From the NCBI GenBank assembly GCA_030612505.1, contig JAUWNU010000010.1, positions 1-36,252 on the forward strand: DNA of 36,252 bases, written 5' to 3'. This document shows positions 8,742 through 19,287 of this stretch, one piece after another. The stretch is from Methanomassiliicoccales archaeon. GTDB taxonomy: Archaea; Thermoplasmatota; Thermoplasmata; SG8-5. A program made the position numbers and the translations under genes. The notes under the pieces were generated by a model that ran no database searches, was not told the origin of the DNA, and worked only from the letters and a program-made list of their open reading frames with translations. Each line of letters begins with the position of its first letter. The stretch's first letter is position 1.

Positions 8742-10286
8742 ATGATTTCAAGGACTGGCAAGAATTTTGACATTATTCTGATAAGCGCAGAATACTGGGA
8801 TGACCATCCCCTATCGCCAGTGGGAATGATAGCCCGTGTTCTTGACCATCATGGGTACAATGTGGGAATAATTGAAAAGCCAGAATCTAAAAGAGATTTT
8901 ACTAGACTTGGTAACCCGAAATTATTCTTCGGAGTAACTGCTGGCTCCATTGACAGCATGCTGAACAATTATACTCCGCTGAAGAAAGAGAGAAATAAGG
9001 ATTATACTCAGGACAATCTTCCAATGCCAGACCGTGCGATTATTGTTTATTGCAATGCTCTTCGGCGGCATTTCAAGGGCTGCCAGATAATTATTGGAGG
9101 AATCGAAGCATCACTCCGAAGATTTGCCCATTATGATTACTGGGACAATGACCTCAGGCGCAGCATAATGTACGATGCTAGAGCCAATGTACTGGTCTAT
9201 GGAAATGGAGAAATCCAGATTACCGAGCTTGCAGAAAGAGCTAAGCAAGGAAAAGAATTGGCAGGTGTGCCAGGAACCTGCGTGATTTCCAAGGAAGTTC
9301 CCGAAGATTTCCAAATTCTACCAAGCTGGCCAGAGGTACAGGACAGCATGGAAAAGTTCTGTGAAATGCAGGTTGGTTTTTCTGTTGATAAAAATCTGGC
9401 ACAGGAATATGATAATAATTTCCTATTGCAGTACAAATACCCGGAATATACCAGCAAATATCTTGACTGGCTGTATTCGCTGGATTTCAAAAGAAAGCTG
9501 CACAAGAACTCGCAATTATACATGGCTAAATTCTCTGTTGTGACCCATCGTGGATGTTTTGGGGACTGCAATTTTTGTTCAATCTCTCTGCATCAGGGCA
9601 GCAAAATAGTCTCCAGGTCCCAGGACAGCATAATTTCCGAGATTGAGAGAATAACCAGATATCCCAGTTTTCAAGGAAACATAGACGATCTGGGCGGACC
9701 TTCGGCAAACATGTACGGCATGGACTGCCAGGAAGATTGCGGAAGCAATTGTACAGAATGCCAGACCATCAACCATGACCGTTTAATCGCCTTAATGAAG
9801 AGGGCCAGGCAAGTTAAAGGCGTGAAAAAAATATTCGTGCGCAGCGGAATTCGATATGATATGGCACTGAGCAGCAAGGAGTATATTCGCCAGCTTTCGG
9901 AACACCACATTTCCGGCACCCTGAAAATTGCTCCGGAACATGTTTCTTCGGAAGTTCTGAAACTAATGAACAAGGGCAATGATAGACTTGATGAGTTTAT
10001 TGATTATTTTGATTCAATAAACATTGATACTGGTCAGGAATTAAGATATTACTTCATGGTGGGACATCCAGGTGATGGCGAGAATCAAATGAAGGCCCTT
10101 GTTAAAAGGGTTAAAAAGCTGGAAAATGTTGAGAACTTTCAACTGTTCACACCAACGCCAATGAGCGTCAGCACCTGCATGTACTGGACCGGTCTTAATC
10201 CCTGGACACTGGAGCCCATTGAGATTGTTCATGATTATAATACCAAGAAGAAGCTGAAGACCATGATGATGAAGGCCATAAAATAA
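8742..10286 (+). CDS. YgiQ-like (UPF0313) radical SAM protein
   Basis: VVTHRGCFGDCNFCSISLHQGSKIVSRSQDSIISEIERI contains CxxxCxxC; N-terminus FDIILISAEYWDDHPLSPVGMIARVLDHHGYNVGIIEKP. Confidence 0.92.
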   Translation: MISRTGKNFDIILISAEYWDDHPLSPVGMIARVLDHHGYNVGIIEKPESKRDFTRLGNPKLFFGVTAGSIDSMLNNYTPLKKERNKDYTQDNLPMPDRAIIVYCNALRRHFKGCQIIIGGIEASLRRFAHYDYWDNDLRRSIMYDARANVLVYGNGEIQITELAERAKQGKELAGVPGTCVISKEVPEDFQILPSWPEVQDSMEKFCEMQVGFSVDKNLAQEYDNNFLLQYKYPEYTSKYLDWLYSLDFKRKLHKNSQLYMAKFSVVTHRGCFGDCNFCSISLHQGSKIVSRSQDSIISEIERITRYPSFQGNIDDLGGPSANMYGMDCQEDCGSNCTECQTINHDRLIALMKRARQVKGVKKIFVRSGIRYDMALSSKEYIRQLSEHHISGTLKIAPEHVSSEVLKLMNKGNDRLDEFIDYFDSINIDTGQELRYYFMVGHPGDGENQMKALVKRVKKLENVENFQLFTPTPMSVSTCMYWTGLNPWTLEPIEIVHDYNTKKKLKTMMMKAIK

Positions 10287-10409
10287 AAGAGCCATCTGGA
10301 ACTATTATATCAAAGATATACGAGCCACTGCACAAAATTTAATTATAATAATAGAAGATGCCACCGGAGATCTCCGGCGTCTCGCCTTTACTTAGATATA
10401 AAATAAAGA

Positions 10410-10482
10410 GCCACCGGAGAGATTTGAACTCCCGACCTGCTGATTACAAATCAGCCGCTCAACCGGTCTAAGCTACGGTGGC
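10410..10482 (-). tRNA. tRNA-Thr (anticodon TGT)
   Basis: Minus strand GCCACCGTAGCTTAGACCGGTTGAGCGGCTGATTTGTAATCAGCAGGTCGGGAGTTCAAATCTCTCCGGTGGC; cloverleaf with loop TTTGTAA. Confidence 0.92.
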
Positions 10483-10532
10483 TTGTGTGGGCACGGGAAT
10501 TTCCTTGTTGCATTTAAAGTTTCGGGGCTGAT

Positions 10533-11687
10533 TCAGAGTCCTTCCCTCAACCTATCAATGGCCATTTTAATATCATCAATTGCAGTTGCATAGGACAATC
10601 TAACATAACCTTCGCCGCCAGGTCCGAATGCTGTGCCTGGCAATAGTGCGATTCCCAATTCCTCAAGTGCAAAATCTGCAAATTCCTGGCTTGTCATTCC
10701 TGTGCCAGCAATATTCGGGAACGCGTAGAACGCGCCTTCGGGCTTAACACAACTAAGTTTTGGAATACTATTGAAACCGTCAACCAGAACATCCCGCCTT
10801 TTCCTGAACTCTTTCATCCATTCATTAATGTTCTCTGGCCCTTTCAGCGCGGCAATTCCACCATGCTGGATGAATGATGGCGTACAACTGACGATTGTCT
10901 GAAGCAGAAGCCCCATCTTTTCTATTACCGGGGCAGGGCCAATAGCATATCCAAGCCGCCAGCCAGTCATTGCATATGCCTTGGAAAAACCATCAAGAAT
11001 AATAGTGCGCTCCTTGCACTGGTCCCGAACTGATGGACTGTAATGCTCAAGGTCGTAAGTCATTTTGCTGTATATCTCGTCGCTGAGCAAGTATAAATCC
11101 TTCTCCTCGGCAATCTCTGCAACCCGCTCAATTTCCGCCTTGGTCATTACTCCGCCAGTGGGGTTGGACGGCGAGTTCATGAGGATCATTCGCGTGTCCT
11201 GGTCAATTACATTCAAAAGGTCTTCAGGGTCCATGCGGAATTCGTTCTCTTCCTTCAGCTTAACCATATTTCCACGTATGCCAGTATAATTTAGAACTGA
11301 ATAATATGTCAGAAATCCCGGGTCCTGCAAGGCCATATTCTGGCCTGGATTAATCAGGCATGCAGCAGCAAAGAAGATAATAGGGTTTGCACCTGGGCAT
11401 ACCAGTATCTGATCCATGTCCGGTCTAAAGCCGCGGGTTTTCTCTATCTCGTCGCAAATAGCCTCCCGAAGCTCAGGAATACCGTATGAATTAACATAGT
11501 GGGTCTCGCCGGCCTCCAGTGCCTTTTCTGCAGCATCTTTAATATGCTGTGGCGTGTCAAAATCTGGCTCCCCTATCTCGAAATGAAGGATATGTTTTCC
11601 TTGTTTTTCCAAGTCCTTGGCCTTAGCTAGTACATTGAATGCAGCCTGCCCAACAAGTCTATCTGCCCCCTCACTGAGTTCTTTCAT
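10533..11687 (-). CDS. Class I/II pyridoxal-phosphate aminotransferase (aspartate aminotransferase-like)
   Basis: HFEIGEPDFDTPQHIKDAAEKALEAGETHY, NSPSNPTGG, DGFSKAYAMTGWRLGYA (PLP lysine). Confidence 0.92.
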   Translation of the reverse strand: MKELSEGADRLVGQAAFNVLAKAKDLEKQGKHILHFEIGEPDFDTPQHIKDAAEKALEAGETHYVNSYGIPELREAICDEIEKTRGFRPDMDQILVCPGANPIIFFAAACLINPGQNMALQDPGFLTYYSVLNYTGIRGNMVKLKEENEFRMDPEDLLNVIDQDTRMILMNSPSNPTGGVMTKAEIERVAEIAEEKDLYLLSDEIYSKMTYDLEHYSPSVRDQCKERTIILDGFSKAYAMTGWRLGYAIGPAPVIEKMGLLLQTIVSCTPSFIQHGGIAALKGPENINEWMKEFRKRRDVLVDGFNSIPKLSCVKPEGAFYAFPNIAGTGMTSQEFADFALEELGIALLPGTAFGPGGEGYVRLSYATAIDDIKMAIDRLREGL

Positions 11688-11793
11688 GATATCGATTCGG
11701 TATAGAAGGGTTGGATTAAATGTTTTTCATGCCTTTTTAAAGCTTTCTGAAAAAGGTTTAATAGCCCGGTGTTCATATTATCACTGGGATACC

Positions 11794-12348
11794 ATGAAAA
11801 CCGAAGTTCCAGTATTCGAGATAATGAACACGAAGATACCGCAATTGGAGCCATTTGAGTCTGTGGAAGATGCAGCCGCAAAGATGGTGGAGTTCGGTTC
11901 TGGCTGTGTAATTATCAGTGATGAGGGAAAACCGATTGGCATTGTCACTGAACGTGATATCGTCCGGAAGGTTGTCAGCGATCGGAAAAACCCGGCAGAA
12001 ACACAGGTTCGGGACATAATGAGCTCGCCAATAGTATGGGTACCCCGACATACCGGCATCATGAAGGCAGCCAAGCAAATGGCCAAGTTGAAATTGCGTA
12101 AACTTGTGGTAATGCATGATGGTCAGCTTGTAGGCGTGGTAAATGCCCGAGCTATTCTGAAAATAGCTCCGCAGATGATTGAGATAACTAAGGAACTTGC
12201 AGACATAGGCATGCACTCTGGTGAATATTCAATAAATTCCATTCAACAGGCATCTGGCTATTGTGAATCCTGCAAGGGCTATTCAAATATGCTGGAGTTT
12301 CTGGACGGCCAGTTGATATGCCCAGAGTGTAAAGAGAGCTTGGAGTAA
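11794..12348 (+). CDS. Tandem CBS-domain protein with C-terminal zinc ribbon
   Basis: Two CBS repeats (GCVIISDEGKPIGIVTERDIVRKV; KLVVMHDGQLVGVVNARAIL) and CESCKGY..CPECKE; start moved from 11617 to ATG 11794. Confidence 0.88.
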   Translation: MKTEVPVFEIMNTKIPQLEPFESVEDAAAKMVEFGSGCVIISDEGKPIGIVTERDIVRKVVSDRKNPAETQVRDIMSSPIVWVPRHTGIMKAAKQMAKLKLRKLVVMHDGQLVGVVNARAILKIAPQMIEITKELADIGMHSGEYSINSIQQASGYCESCKGYSNMLEFLDGQLICPECKESLE

Positions 12349-12380
12349 GTTTTTTATCACCCGGTGTTTTGGGTTTGACC

Positions 12381-13028
12381 ATGAAGCAGGAATCCCGATT
12401 AATTCTGGCACTTGATATTACCGATTTTGATAAAGCAATGGAGATTGTTAGCCAGACCGCTGAATTTATTGATGCAATTAAAGTAAATTATCCCTTTGTT
12501 CTGGCTTGCGGAATGGGCGCAGTGAAAGAACTAGCGCAAAAAACCAATGTCATCTGCGACTTCAAGGTTGCAGACATTCCAAACACCAACCGATTAATTG
12601 TTGAACAGGTGAAAAAGGCAGGTGCCAGTGGAGTAATTTGCCAGGCATTCCCAGGCAAGGATTCTGTTGAGGCCTGCGTTAAAGCCGCAGAGGGCATGGA
12701 TGTATTCGTGGTAACGGAAATGAGCCACCCTGGAGCAGACCGATACCTAATACCAGTTGCAGAGGACATGGCAGAGCTGGCTGTGGAAGTTGGAGCAACC
12801 GGAATAATCGCTCCAGCAACCAGGCCGGAGAAGGTAAAACAATTGCGGGAGATTGTCGGTAACCTGAAGATTTTATCGCCAGGCATTGGGGCCCAGGGCG
12901 GTTCAGCAGCCGATACCATCAGAGCTGGCGCAGATTACATAATCGTGGGAAGGGCAATCTACCAGGCTGAGGATCCAAGAGAGGCCGCAAGGAAGCTGGC
13001 TGAGGAAGTAAGTGGAGCAGTTCAATGA
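12381..13028 (+). CDS. pyrF: Orotidine 5'-phosphate decarboxylase
   Basis: RLILALDITDFDKAMEIV, CDFKVADIPNTNRL (active-site DxKxxDI), LSPGIGAQGG, ADYIIVGRAIYQAEDP. Confidence 0.93.
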   Translation: MKQESRLILALDITDFDKAMEIVSQTAEFIDAIKVNYPFVLACGMGAVKELAQKTNVICDFKVADIPNTNRLIVEQVKKAGASGVICQAFPGKDSVEACVKAAEGMDVFVVTEMSHPGADRYLIPVAEDMAELAVEVGATGIIAPATRPEKVKQLREIVGNLKILSPGIGAQGGSAADTIRAGADYIIVGRAIYQAEDPREAARKLAEEVSGAVQ

Positions 13029-13645
13029 ACCAGATACCCCAATCCATGCAGGCAGAATGCCCAGATTGCGACGATGAAACCCTTCACAAGACCCTGAAAG
13101 GCCGGTTCAAGGGAAAGAAACAGCTTGAGCTGGTGCTGAAATGTTCCAAGTGTGGCAAGATAAGTGAGGAAACTCTTGAAACCGTGAGCCAGATACCTGT
13201 GAGAATGATAATTAGCCGTGGTGAGGTTTCCCAGCGAATTGCCACAAAGTTTCCAGCAGACTGGGAACTGGCTGTTGGCGACGAGTTCATGCATGAGGAC
13301 GAGCGACTTCTAATCAAGGGAATAGAATCTGGCGGCCAGCGTGTGGAGAGCTGTTCTGTGAAACAAATTCAGACTCTCTGGACAATCAATTATGACATGG
13401 CAAAGATAAAGGTCTCAATCAATAGGAATGATGTAACTCGGTCATTGGAACTGGAAGTTGATTTGGACGAGGTATTTGAGGTTGAATCCGAAATCGAGAT
13501 AGACGGGGTTAAAGTTACCATTCACTCTATTAAGTTAAAGGACAAAAGAATCCGCAGAGGCACTGCTACCGCTAGGGATATCGTGCGTGTGTATTGCACA
13601 GACAAAAGGCCGTCTCGTCCAAAATATCGGAAGAAGAGCCGTTAA
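13025..13645 (+). CDS. HVO_0476-like zinc finger protein
   Basis: CPDCDDETLHKTLKGRFKGKKQLELVLKCSKCGKI N-terminal ribbon plus basic C-terminus; overlaps the pyrF stop. Confidence 0.75.
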   Translation: MNQIPQSMQAECPDCDDETLHKTLKGRFKGKKQLELVLKCSKCGKISEETLETVSQIPVRMIISRGEVSQRIATKFPADWELAVGDEFMHEDERLLIKGIESGGQRVESCSVKQIQTLWTINYDMAKIKVSINRNDVTRSLELEVDLDEVFEVESEIEIDGVKVTIHSIKLKDKRIRRGTATARDIVRVYCTDKRPSRPKYRKKSR

Positions 13646-14694
13646 TCTGTTTTTATTAATGCTACCACGGCAACACCCACGATGCCGATGGCAGCCAGTA
13701 ATGTGGCGAATCCATCAATTCCTATGTCGGTCTCCACACTTGCAATTGTTATCACGCTGTCTGAATATTCTGGAATGTAAACTACTATATCGAAGCCAGC
13801 ATCTGTTTTTGATGCGAAATAAACAGCTTCATCCCCACTCTCGGTGAGGGTCTCTGTCATGCCCATGCCCAGTGCTATTTCCTGGCCATCCAGATGCACT
13901 ACTATGTCATCTACTGAATCATAATTCAGATATGGCTGGTCAATATGGAGCACAATGGCTTTATTGTAGGCATTTCCAATTGCCTGGACCTGGACAACAT
14001 CCTCTCCTGCTGTTAATGTTTGCAGTTCCACATCATCAAATGAAACTACATCTTCTCCATCTTCGACTGTCCAGCCAATATCTGTGAGGTACATTTCTGC
14101 GGCTACATGACCGCCTGCTACTGCCCCACCTATTGCATAGTCCTGGCTCTGGTCTGCCCTGAATATGATCTTAGAGCCAGTAGGTATGTCGAACAGCACT
14201 TCGCCCTGACCGACTGTGGCAGTTGCAGTTCCTATCATAATGAACTCACCGCTGGCATCTTGGCTTCCCACTATTATTGCATCGCCGCTTCTTATTGCAC
14301 CAGTACCGTCAGCCAGTTCGAACCTCATGCCATTGTCCTGGTATGCCTCGAATTCCACAACTGTGCTGGGTGTTTCATGAATTTCAAAATAGCCAAATGA
14401 ATCAGTGTGACTGATATTTCTCAGGCCCTCATAAAACTCTATGCCAGACTCGAAATTTGCTATGCCTACCCTGTCAAAAAGCTCGATTATGGTATCCCCT
14501 CGAACCAAAGAATAGTTAGCCAGTGGGTAAACATAATCGCTTATTGGAGGATGAACTGCAATATCATAATCTGAATAATCGTTTGTCATTGTCACATACT
14601 GACCGCTTGTGAACATGAATGCAGAAAGCCCAAGAGAAAGTGCAATAATAATGACGACGAGTCCGCATGTTAATTCGACCCTTGATTTACTCAT
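13642..14694 (-). CDS. Membrane-anchored extracellular beta-rich hypothetical protein
   Basis: N-terminal TM (LTCGLVVIIIALSLGLSAFMFTSG) and C-terminal TM (GFATLLAAIGIVGVAVVALIKTD). Confidence 0.7.
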   Translation of the reverse strand: MSKSRVELTCGLVVIIIALSLGLSAFMFTSGQYVTMTNDYSDYDIAVHPPISDYVYPLANYSLVRGDTIIELFDRVGIANFESGIEFYEGLRNISHTDSFGYFEIHETPSTVVEFEAYQDNGMRFELADGTGAIRSGDAIIVGSQDASGEFIMIGTATATVGQGEVLFDIPTGSKIIFRADQSQDYAIGGAVAGGHVAAEMYLTDIGWTVEDGEDVVSFDDVELQTLTAGEDVVQVQAIGNAYNKAIVLHIDQPYLNYDSVDDIVVHLDGQEIALGMGMTETLTESGDEAVYFASKTDAGFDIVVYIPEYSDSVITIASVETDIGIDGFATLLAAIGIVGVAVVALIKTD

Positions 14695-14909
14695 AACAAC
14701 ACATCTGGGAAGAATGGAGGAGGCTACCCTCCCCGAGGGGAAGGCTCTATTACGTGGGCAGAATAATAGATATCAGCCTCTAAACTACACTATGTCTAGG
14801 GGTATTTATATACGGTTTGGTACAATTATCGAACGCAAGCTATTTTTTAGGCCTTACAGAGTAATTTCACATTTCTTGAAATTTCTCGCAGTTTTTGGAG
14901 CTAGTGGTT

Positions 14910-15551
14910 CTAAACTACAACTCCTCCGCCTAGGCCAATAGATACAAGCGTACACAGAATAGCCGTGCCCATGCCCACCATCAGCATCTTCACGCCTTGC
15001 ATAATCATGTTCTCATCGGTAATCTTGGCAAGGTACATCCCCAGAATTGCTAGTATGGAAAGGGTGAGTCCAACAGATGCGACGAAAGCAGTTCCCATAT
15101 CTAACATTCCAAAGTTCACCATGAAGTAAGGTGAAATAACAATCAGGGCGGCCATTGCCGGGCTCAATGCATCAACCAGTGCTGTAACTTGGATGGCGAA
15201 CTTGGCTGCCTCCTTTTGCATGGAGTCCTCCTCCATTGGTTTGCACATTGCCTTTTCCAGGGATTTTATTTCTTTAGTTCGCTCTGCGGTTTCAGCCATA
15301 TAGGCACCACTGTAGCCAGATACGCCCATTGCAAAGGAACCTGCAACACCTGCGGTTATGATGATTCTAGGGTCATTGGCATGGGACATTGCAGCGCCTA
15401 TGACAACACCCAGCATGGTCAATGCTCCATCAAATGCATTCATAACAAAATAACGTCTAGCTATTGCACCGAGATCCGAAATCTCGGCATATTTTTTCCA
15501 GCGCTCCAGGCGCGGGGATTTTTTTCGTTTATGTGGTTCTTCGTCGTCCAT
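14910..15551 (-). CDS. VIT1/CCC1-family transporter-like membrane protein
   Basis: RRYFVMNAFDGALTMLGVVIGAAMS..., multi-TM, matches VIT1/CCC1 organisation. Confidence 0.8.
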   Translation of the reverse strand: MDDEEPHKRKKSPRLERWKKYAEISDLGAIARRYFVMNAFDGALTMLGVVIGAAMSHANDPRIIITAGVAGSFAMGVSGYSGAYMAETAERTKEIKSLEKAMCKPMEEDSMQKEAAKFAIQVTALVDALSPAMAALIVISPYFMVNFGMLDMGTAFVASVGLTLSILAILGMYLAKITDENMIMQGVKMLMVGMGTAILCTLVSIGLGGGVVV

Positions 15552-15659
15552 TTTGGATTCCTATAGATTCAATAGTGGGAGGGTATTTAAATTTTCGCTT
15601 TATTTTTGTCCCTATTTTTGTCCCACCCCAAAGGGATTCCCCCCACCCAGCTCCTGCGC

Positions 15660-15870
15660 CGCCAATTACTTCTTTTTAGACCGAACTGCGCTGGGTCGCT
15701 CCTCCCGCGCCAAACTAAGGTTTGACAAAATAGATTCGCTCTAAAAAATATAGCCAGCGAATCTAAAAAAAGAAGTATAGGGCTAAACAAGAAAAACTCG
15801 GGCGACCATGCTCGCTCGGCCAACTGATGGCCAGATAACCATTGCTTATCGCCCCAACCCCCGCTCACCT
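15660..15870. ncRNA. Structured intergenic region, candidate ncRNA
   Basis: TACTTCTTTTTAGA pairs with TCTAAAAAAAGAAGTA; AGATTCGCT..AGCGAATCT, CAAACtaagGTTTG and GGCCAactgaTGGCC hairpins; no credible CDS. Confidence 0.3.
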
Positions 15871-16011
15871 GCTCGTCGCTGACTCGGAGCTGAGATTAAT
15901 GATAGGGCTTTGGACCTATCTAATATTGATTAAGATTATATATGAAAAGACATATCGGTGGCTACCTCACTGGTAGTAATATTACAGCCAGTGTACTTTC
16001 GAGGAATTGAA

Positions 16012-16470
16012 ATGGCAAGAATGCACGCACGCAGAAAGGGAAAGTCCGCATCCACAAAACCGTTCATGACAGAGAATCCTAAATGGGTTCCGCTGAACAA
16101 GGCCGAGATTGAAGATATAATAGTGAAACTGGCCACAGAGGGAAATTCCAGTGCATTAATTGGTCTAACTCTCAGAGACCAGCATGGCGTGCCAAGTGTC
16201 AAGCTGGCCACAGGAAAGACCATTACTGATATTATGAAGGAGAAGGGGGTTATGCAGAAGCTTCCTGAGGATCTCAGTGCGTTGCTGAAGAAGGTCACAA
16301 ACCTTGACCAGTATCTCAAGCAGAACCACAGGGACGTTCATAACAAGAGAAATCTCCAACTTATAGAAGCCAAGATAAGGCGTCTGGAGCGCTATTACAA
16401 GAAGAAAGGCGTTATACCAGAGACCTGGAAATACACTCTTGCAACTGCCGAGCTGGAGCTGAGCAGGTAA
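16012..16470 (+). CDS. rpsO: Ribosomal protein S15 (archaeal uS15)
   Basis: MARMHARRKGKSASTKPF...LRDQHGVPSVKLATGK...DLSALLKKVTNLDQYLKQNHRDVHNKRNLQLIEAKIRRLERYYK. Confidence 0.96.
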   Translation: MARMHARRKGKSASTKPFMTENPKWVPLNKAEIEDIIVKLATEGNSSALIGLTLRDQHGVPSVKLATGKTITDIMKEKGVMQKLPEDLSALLKKVTNLDQYLKQNHRDVHNKRNLQLIEAKIRRLERYYKKKGVIPETWKYTLATAELELSR

Positions 16471-17834
16471 TGTCAGAGGACTTGCCGACGATACCTTTCA
16501 CGGCGAGTCTGGCAAGACGTCTCGAAGAGGCTTCCGAAGTTCTCAAGAATCATAAAGGCCTAGTGCGTATCATATCTCATTATGACCCAGACGGAATATC
16601 TGCGGCAGCACTTGGCAGCCAGATGGTCAAACGTCTCGGCTTGAAATTTCATACAACCTTGGCCAAACAACTGGATGATGCAAAGATTAAGCAGATTCGC
16701 GAGTCCACACCAGAAGATCAGCTAATAATATTCTCTGATATGGGCAGCGCAAAAATTAGCCTGCTGGATGAATTTCCTCATAAAATCATAGTTGTGGACC
16801 ATCATGAGCCAGAGAAAGAGGGCGAGAATATCATTCATCTAAATCCACATTTTTTCAATATTGACGGCGCAAGGGAAGCATCAGGCTCAAGTTTTTACCT
16901 GGCACTGGCAATAACAGTTGATGAGGCAAACTGGGACCTTGCTGGACTGGCATTGGCAGGTGCCTGTGGCGATAGGCAAGGCTTGGGTGGCTACAAGGGC
17001 TATAATGAAGATCTGGTCCAGGCAGCAGCCGGGCGTGAGATAATGAAGATGGAAACCGTGCCAAATCTCAAGGGCCAGACAATTTATGATTCTCTAATTG
17101 AACACCCAGAACCATATTTCAAGGGCATAACCGGTCGAAAACGAGAGGCTTCCCGGCTCCTTAGATGGCTGGGACTGAACAAAGAAAGTTTGCTCAGTGA
17201 CCTGGATGATGAGAAAAAACGGTTCTTAACGTCAATATGTGCCTTGAGATTGCTCAGGCAGGGAGCCACGCCCGATGCTGTTGGCGACCTGGTGATTACC
17301 AGATACTGGCTCTATGATTGGGGACTTTATGCTGACGAGTTAAGTTCGCTTCTCAATAGCTGTGCAAGGCAGGGTGATTATGGTATTGGACTGGCACTTG
17401 CCCTGGGTGATGCCGGAGCAAGGGAAAAAGCAATCCAGCATAGTAAGAAACATCGAGAGTATATTATCACTAATCTACGGGAACTGGAAGCCAACCTGCC
17501 TGAGCCAATGAAAAATTTACAGCATTTCATGACCGAAGAAACAGCCTATGCAGGGGTGCTGGCCGGTCTAGGAACCCTTTATTTCTTTGACTCCACAAAG
17601 GCAACCTTCGGAATGTCTGATAAAGACGGCAAGCTCAGTATTTCTGCCAGGGCACCTAGAGGCATGGTTGATGCAGGTGTGAATCTGGGAATTGCATGCA
17701 GGGATGCTGGCAATGCTGTAGGTGGAAATGGCGGAGGCCATAATATCGCCGCCGGGGCAACGGTACCCAGCAAGGCCAAGAAGAAGTTTTTGAAGGAGCT
17801 AGATAGAATCATCGGCGAACAACTGGCAGCATAA
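16470..17834 (+). CDS. DHH-family RecJ-like phosphoesterase
   Basis: ISHYDPDGISAAAL, IIFSDMGS, VVDHHEPE motifs; immediately downstream of rpsO, a common archaeal arrangement. Confidence 0.9.
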   Translation: MSEDLPTIPFTASLARRLEEASEVLKNHKGLVRIISHYDPDGISAAALGSQMVKRLGLKFHTTLAKQLDDAKIKQIRESTPEDQLIIFSDMGSAKISLLDEFPHKIIVVDHHEPEKEGENIIHLNPHFFNIDGAREASGSSFYLALAITVDEANWDLAGLALAGACGDRQGLGGYKGYNEDLVQAAAGREIMKMETVPNLKGQTIYDSLIEHPEPYFKGITGRKREASRLLRWLGLNKESLLSDLDDEKKRFLTSICALRLLRQGATPDAVGDLVITRYWLYDWGLYADELSSLLNSCARQGDYGIGLALALGDAGAREKAIQHSKKHREYIITNLRELEANLPEPMKNLQHFMTEETAYAGVLAGLGTLYFFDSTKATFGMSDKDGKLSISARAPRGMVDAGVNLGIACRDAGNAVGGNGGGHNIAAGATVPSKAKKKFLKELDRIIGEQLAA

Positions 17835-17857
17835 TGAGAATGCCAGCTAGAAAAACC

Positions 17858-19144
17858 TCATCCTCCAAAGGTCCAGATAAGACTATTGATAATTAGACCC
17901 AATGCAATGGAACCAAGGAAGAATGCTGCGAACACTAGGATTGTCACCTTTTTCCCGAATGTAGCATTCAGCACCGGAACTGCGGTTATGCAGATTGCAT
18001 TGCCAGCTATTGCAAAGGCCACTGCATGTCCAAGCGGCAGTCCCATGGCAATAAGCGGCGCAAGAATTATTACGTCCTCGCCGGAGCAAATGAAGAGAGG
18101 AATGGCTATTAACACAATAAGCACAAGGCCAGGTATGCTCTGGAAGAAACCAGCATCGGCTCCTCCGAAAAGGGCTGCTAGATCTCCAGGCTCTATGAAT
18201 GTGGCAATTGCCGCGCCCATGATGATGCCGAACATGATGTACTTGAACAGGTAGAGGAATTGATCCCAGGCAGCCAACATTGCAGAGCTACGACCCCTGC
18301 TCATATGTGATGTCTTGCACCCCTCACATGAGGTGCATCCCCTATCGGGATTTTCTGCATCTTTCACGCCTGCCAAATGCTCTACGAATATTCCTGTTAT
18401 CATGGCCAGTGCAAAGACAGACACTATCAATGTAAGCAGGTATTCCCAACCTATCCGGCTAATTGCCAGAGAATACATTACCGGGCTGAGTACTGGTACA
18501 ACAATAAGGAAGGTGATGATTGCCCTTACCCTCATTTGACGGCCCATCATCATGCCGTGGGCCATTGGTACCGCGGCACAGGAGCAAATTGGTATAATGG
18601 ATGCAAATAACCCAGAACCAATCATGGTCTTTGGCAGCCTCAATTTTCCCAGACTGAGATATTTCATGACAAAACCGGCAACCACAGTGCCCCATACAAA
18701 CCATGGCAGGATTCCCAGAAGATCTCTCCATATCCAGTCAAAGAATAATCGGTCATCGCCAGGCCCGTCATATCCATATATTTTGCATACGGTACAATAT
18801 GTGTAAAGGAATATAGCACCAATGGCAAAACTAGCCATGAACCACCATTTTACCTTGTCAGGGACCCAGCGGTCTGGTGTTGCCATATTCGCCCATTCAT
18901 CCACTTTAATGGCCCATGCCCTGAATTTTCCTGTAGTCTTCTTTTTTATTGGTGGCTTTTTTCCTACTATTTCCCAAAAAGAATGCCTAGCATCTCTTAT
19001 CCATGGTTGTATTTTCTTTAAAGATTTTTTCTTTTCTTCTTTTGGCTTTTTTGTTGCCTGTTTTCTGATAAAATCTAGAATGAAAGCAAATATTACGTAA
19101 ATTATTACTAATGCGCCGACAAATTGGTGATATTCGAATGCCAT
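17858..19144 (-). CDS. SO_0444-family / DUF318 permease (metal efflux-like)
   Basis: Multi-TM, ASIIPICSCAAVPMAHGMM, CTSCEGCK metal-binding loop, ICSGEDVIILAPLIAMGLPLGHAVAFAIAGNAICITAVPVL. Confidence 0.8.
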   Translation of the reverse strand: MAFEYHQFVGALVIIYVIFAFILDFIRKQATKKPKEEKKKSLKKIQPWIRDARHSFWEIVGKKPPIKKKTTGKFRAWAIKVDEWANMATPDRWVPDKVKWWFMASFAIGAIFLYTYCTVCKIYGYDGPGDDRLFFDWIWRDLLGILPWFVWGTVVAGFVMKYLSLGKLRLPKTMIGSGLFASIIPICSCAAVPMAHGMMMGRQMRVRAIITFLIVVPVLSPVMYSLAISRIGWEYLLTLIVSVFALAMITGIFVEHLAGVKDAENPDRGCTSCEGCKTSHMSRGRSSAMLAAWDQFLYLFKYIMFGIIMGAAIATFIEPGDLAALFGGADAGFFQSIPGLVLIVLIAIPLFICSGEDVIILAPLIAMGLPLGHAVAFAIAGNAICITAVPVLNATFGKKVTILVFAAFFLGSIALGLIINSLIWTFGG

Positions 19145-19287
19145 GTATTACCTGATTCGTAGGATAAATCGGCAATATATAAGGGTATTTGCTAGGTGAT
19201 AAATCTATTTTTTAAAATATGAAATCACAAACATTATTAATGGGATAATCTTATTGAACATATAGAATAACATAATGGTGCATTGTA

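Noticed and set aside
9111-9979. Minus-strand ORFs inside the radical SAM gene
   Set aside because: Antisense to a clear conserved gene; no recognisable domains.
11617-11793. N-terminal extension of the CBS-domain ORF
   Set aside because: It overlaps the start of the divergent aminotransferase gene; ATG 11794 gives a normal CBS protein start.
15587-15868. 93-aa minus-strand ORF
   Set aside because: Composition is low-complexity and atypical; overlaps strong RNA stem-loops; no recognisable protein motif.
17883-18806. Plus-strand ORFs opposite the permease gene
   Set aside because: Mirror of hydrophobic permease codons on the other strand; typical spurious antisense ORFs.
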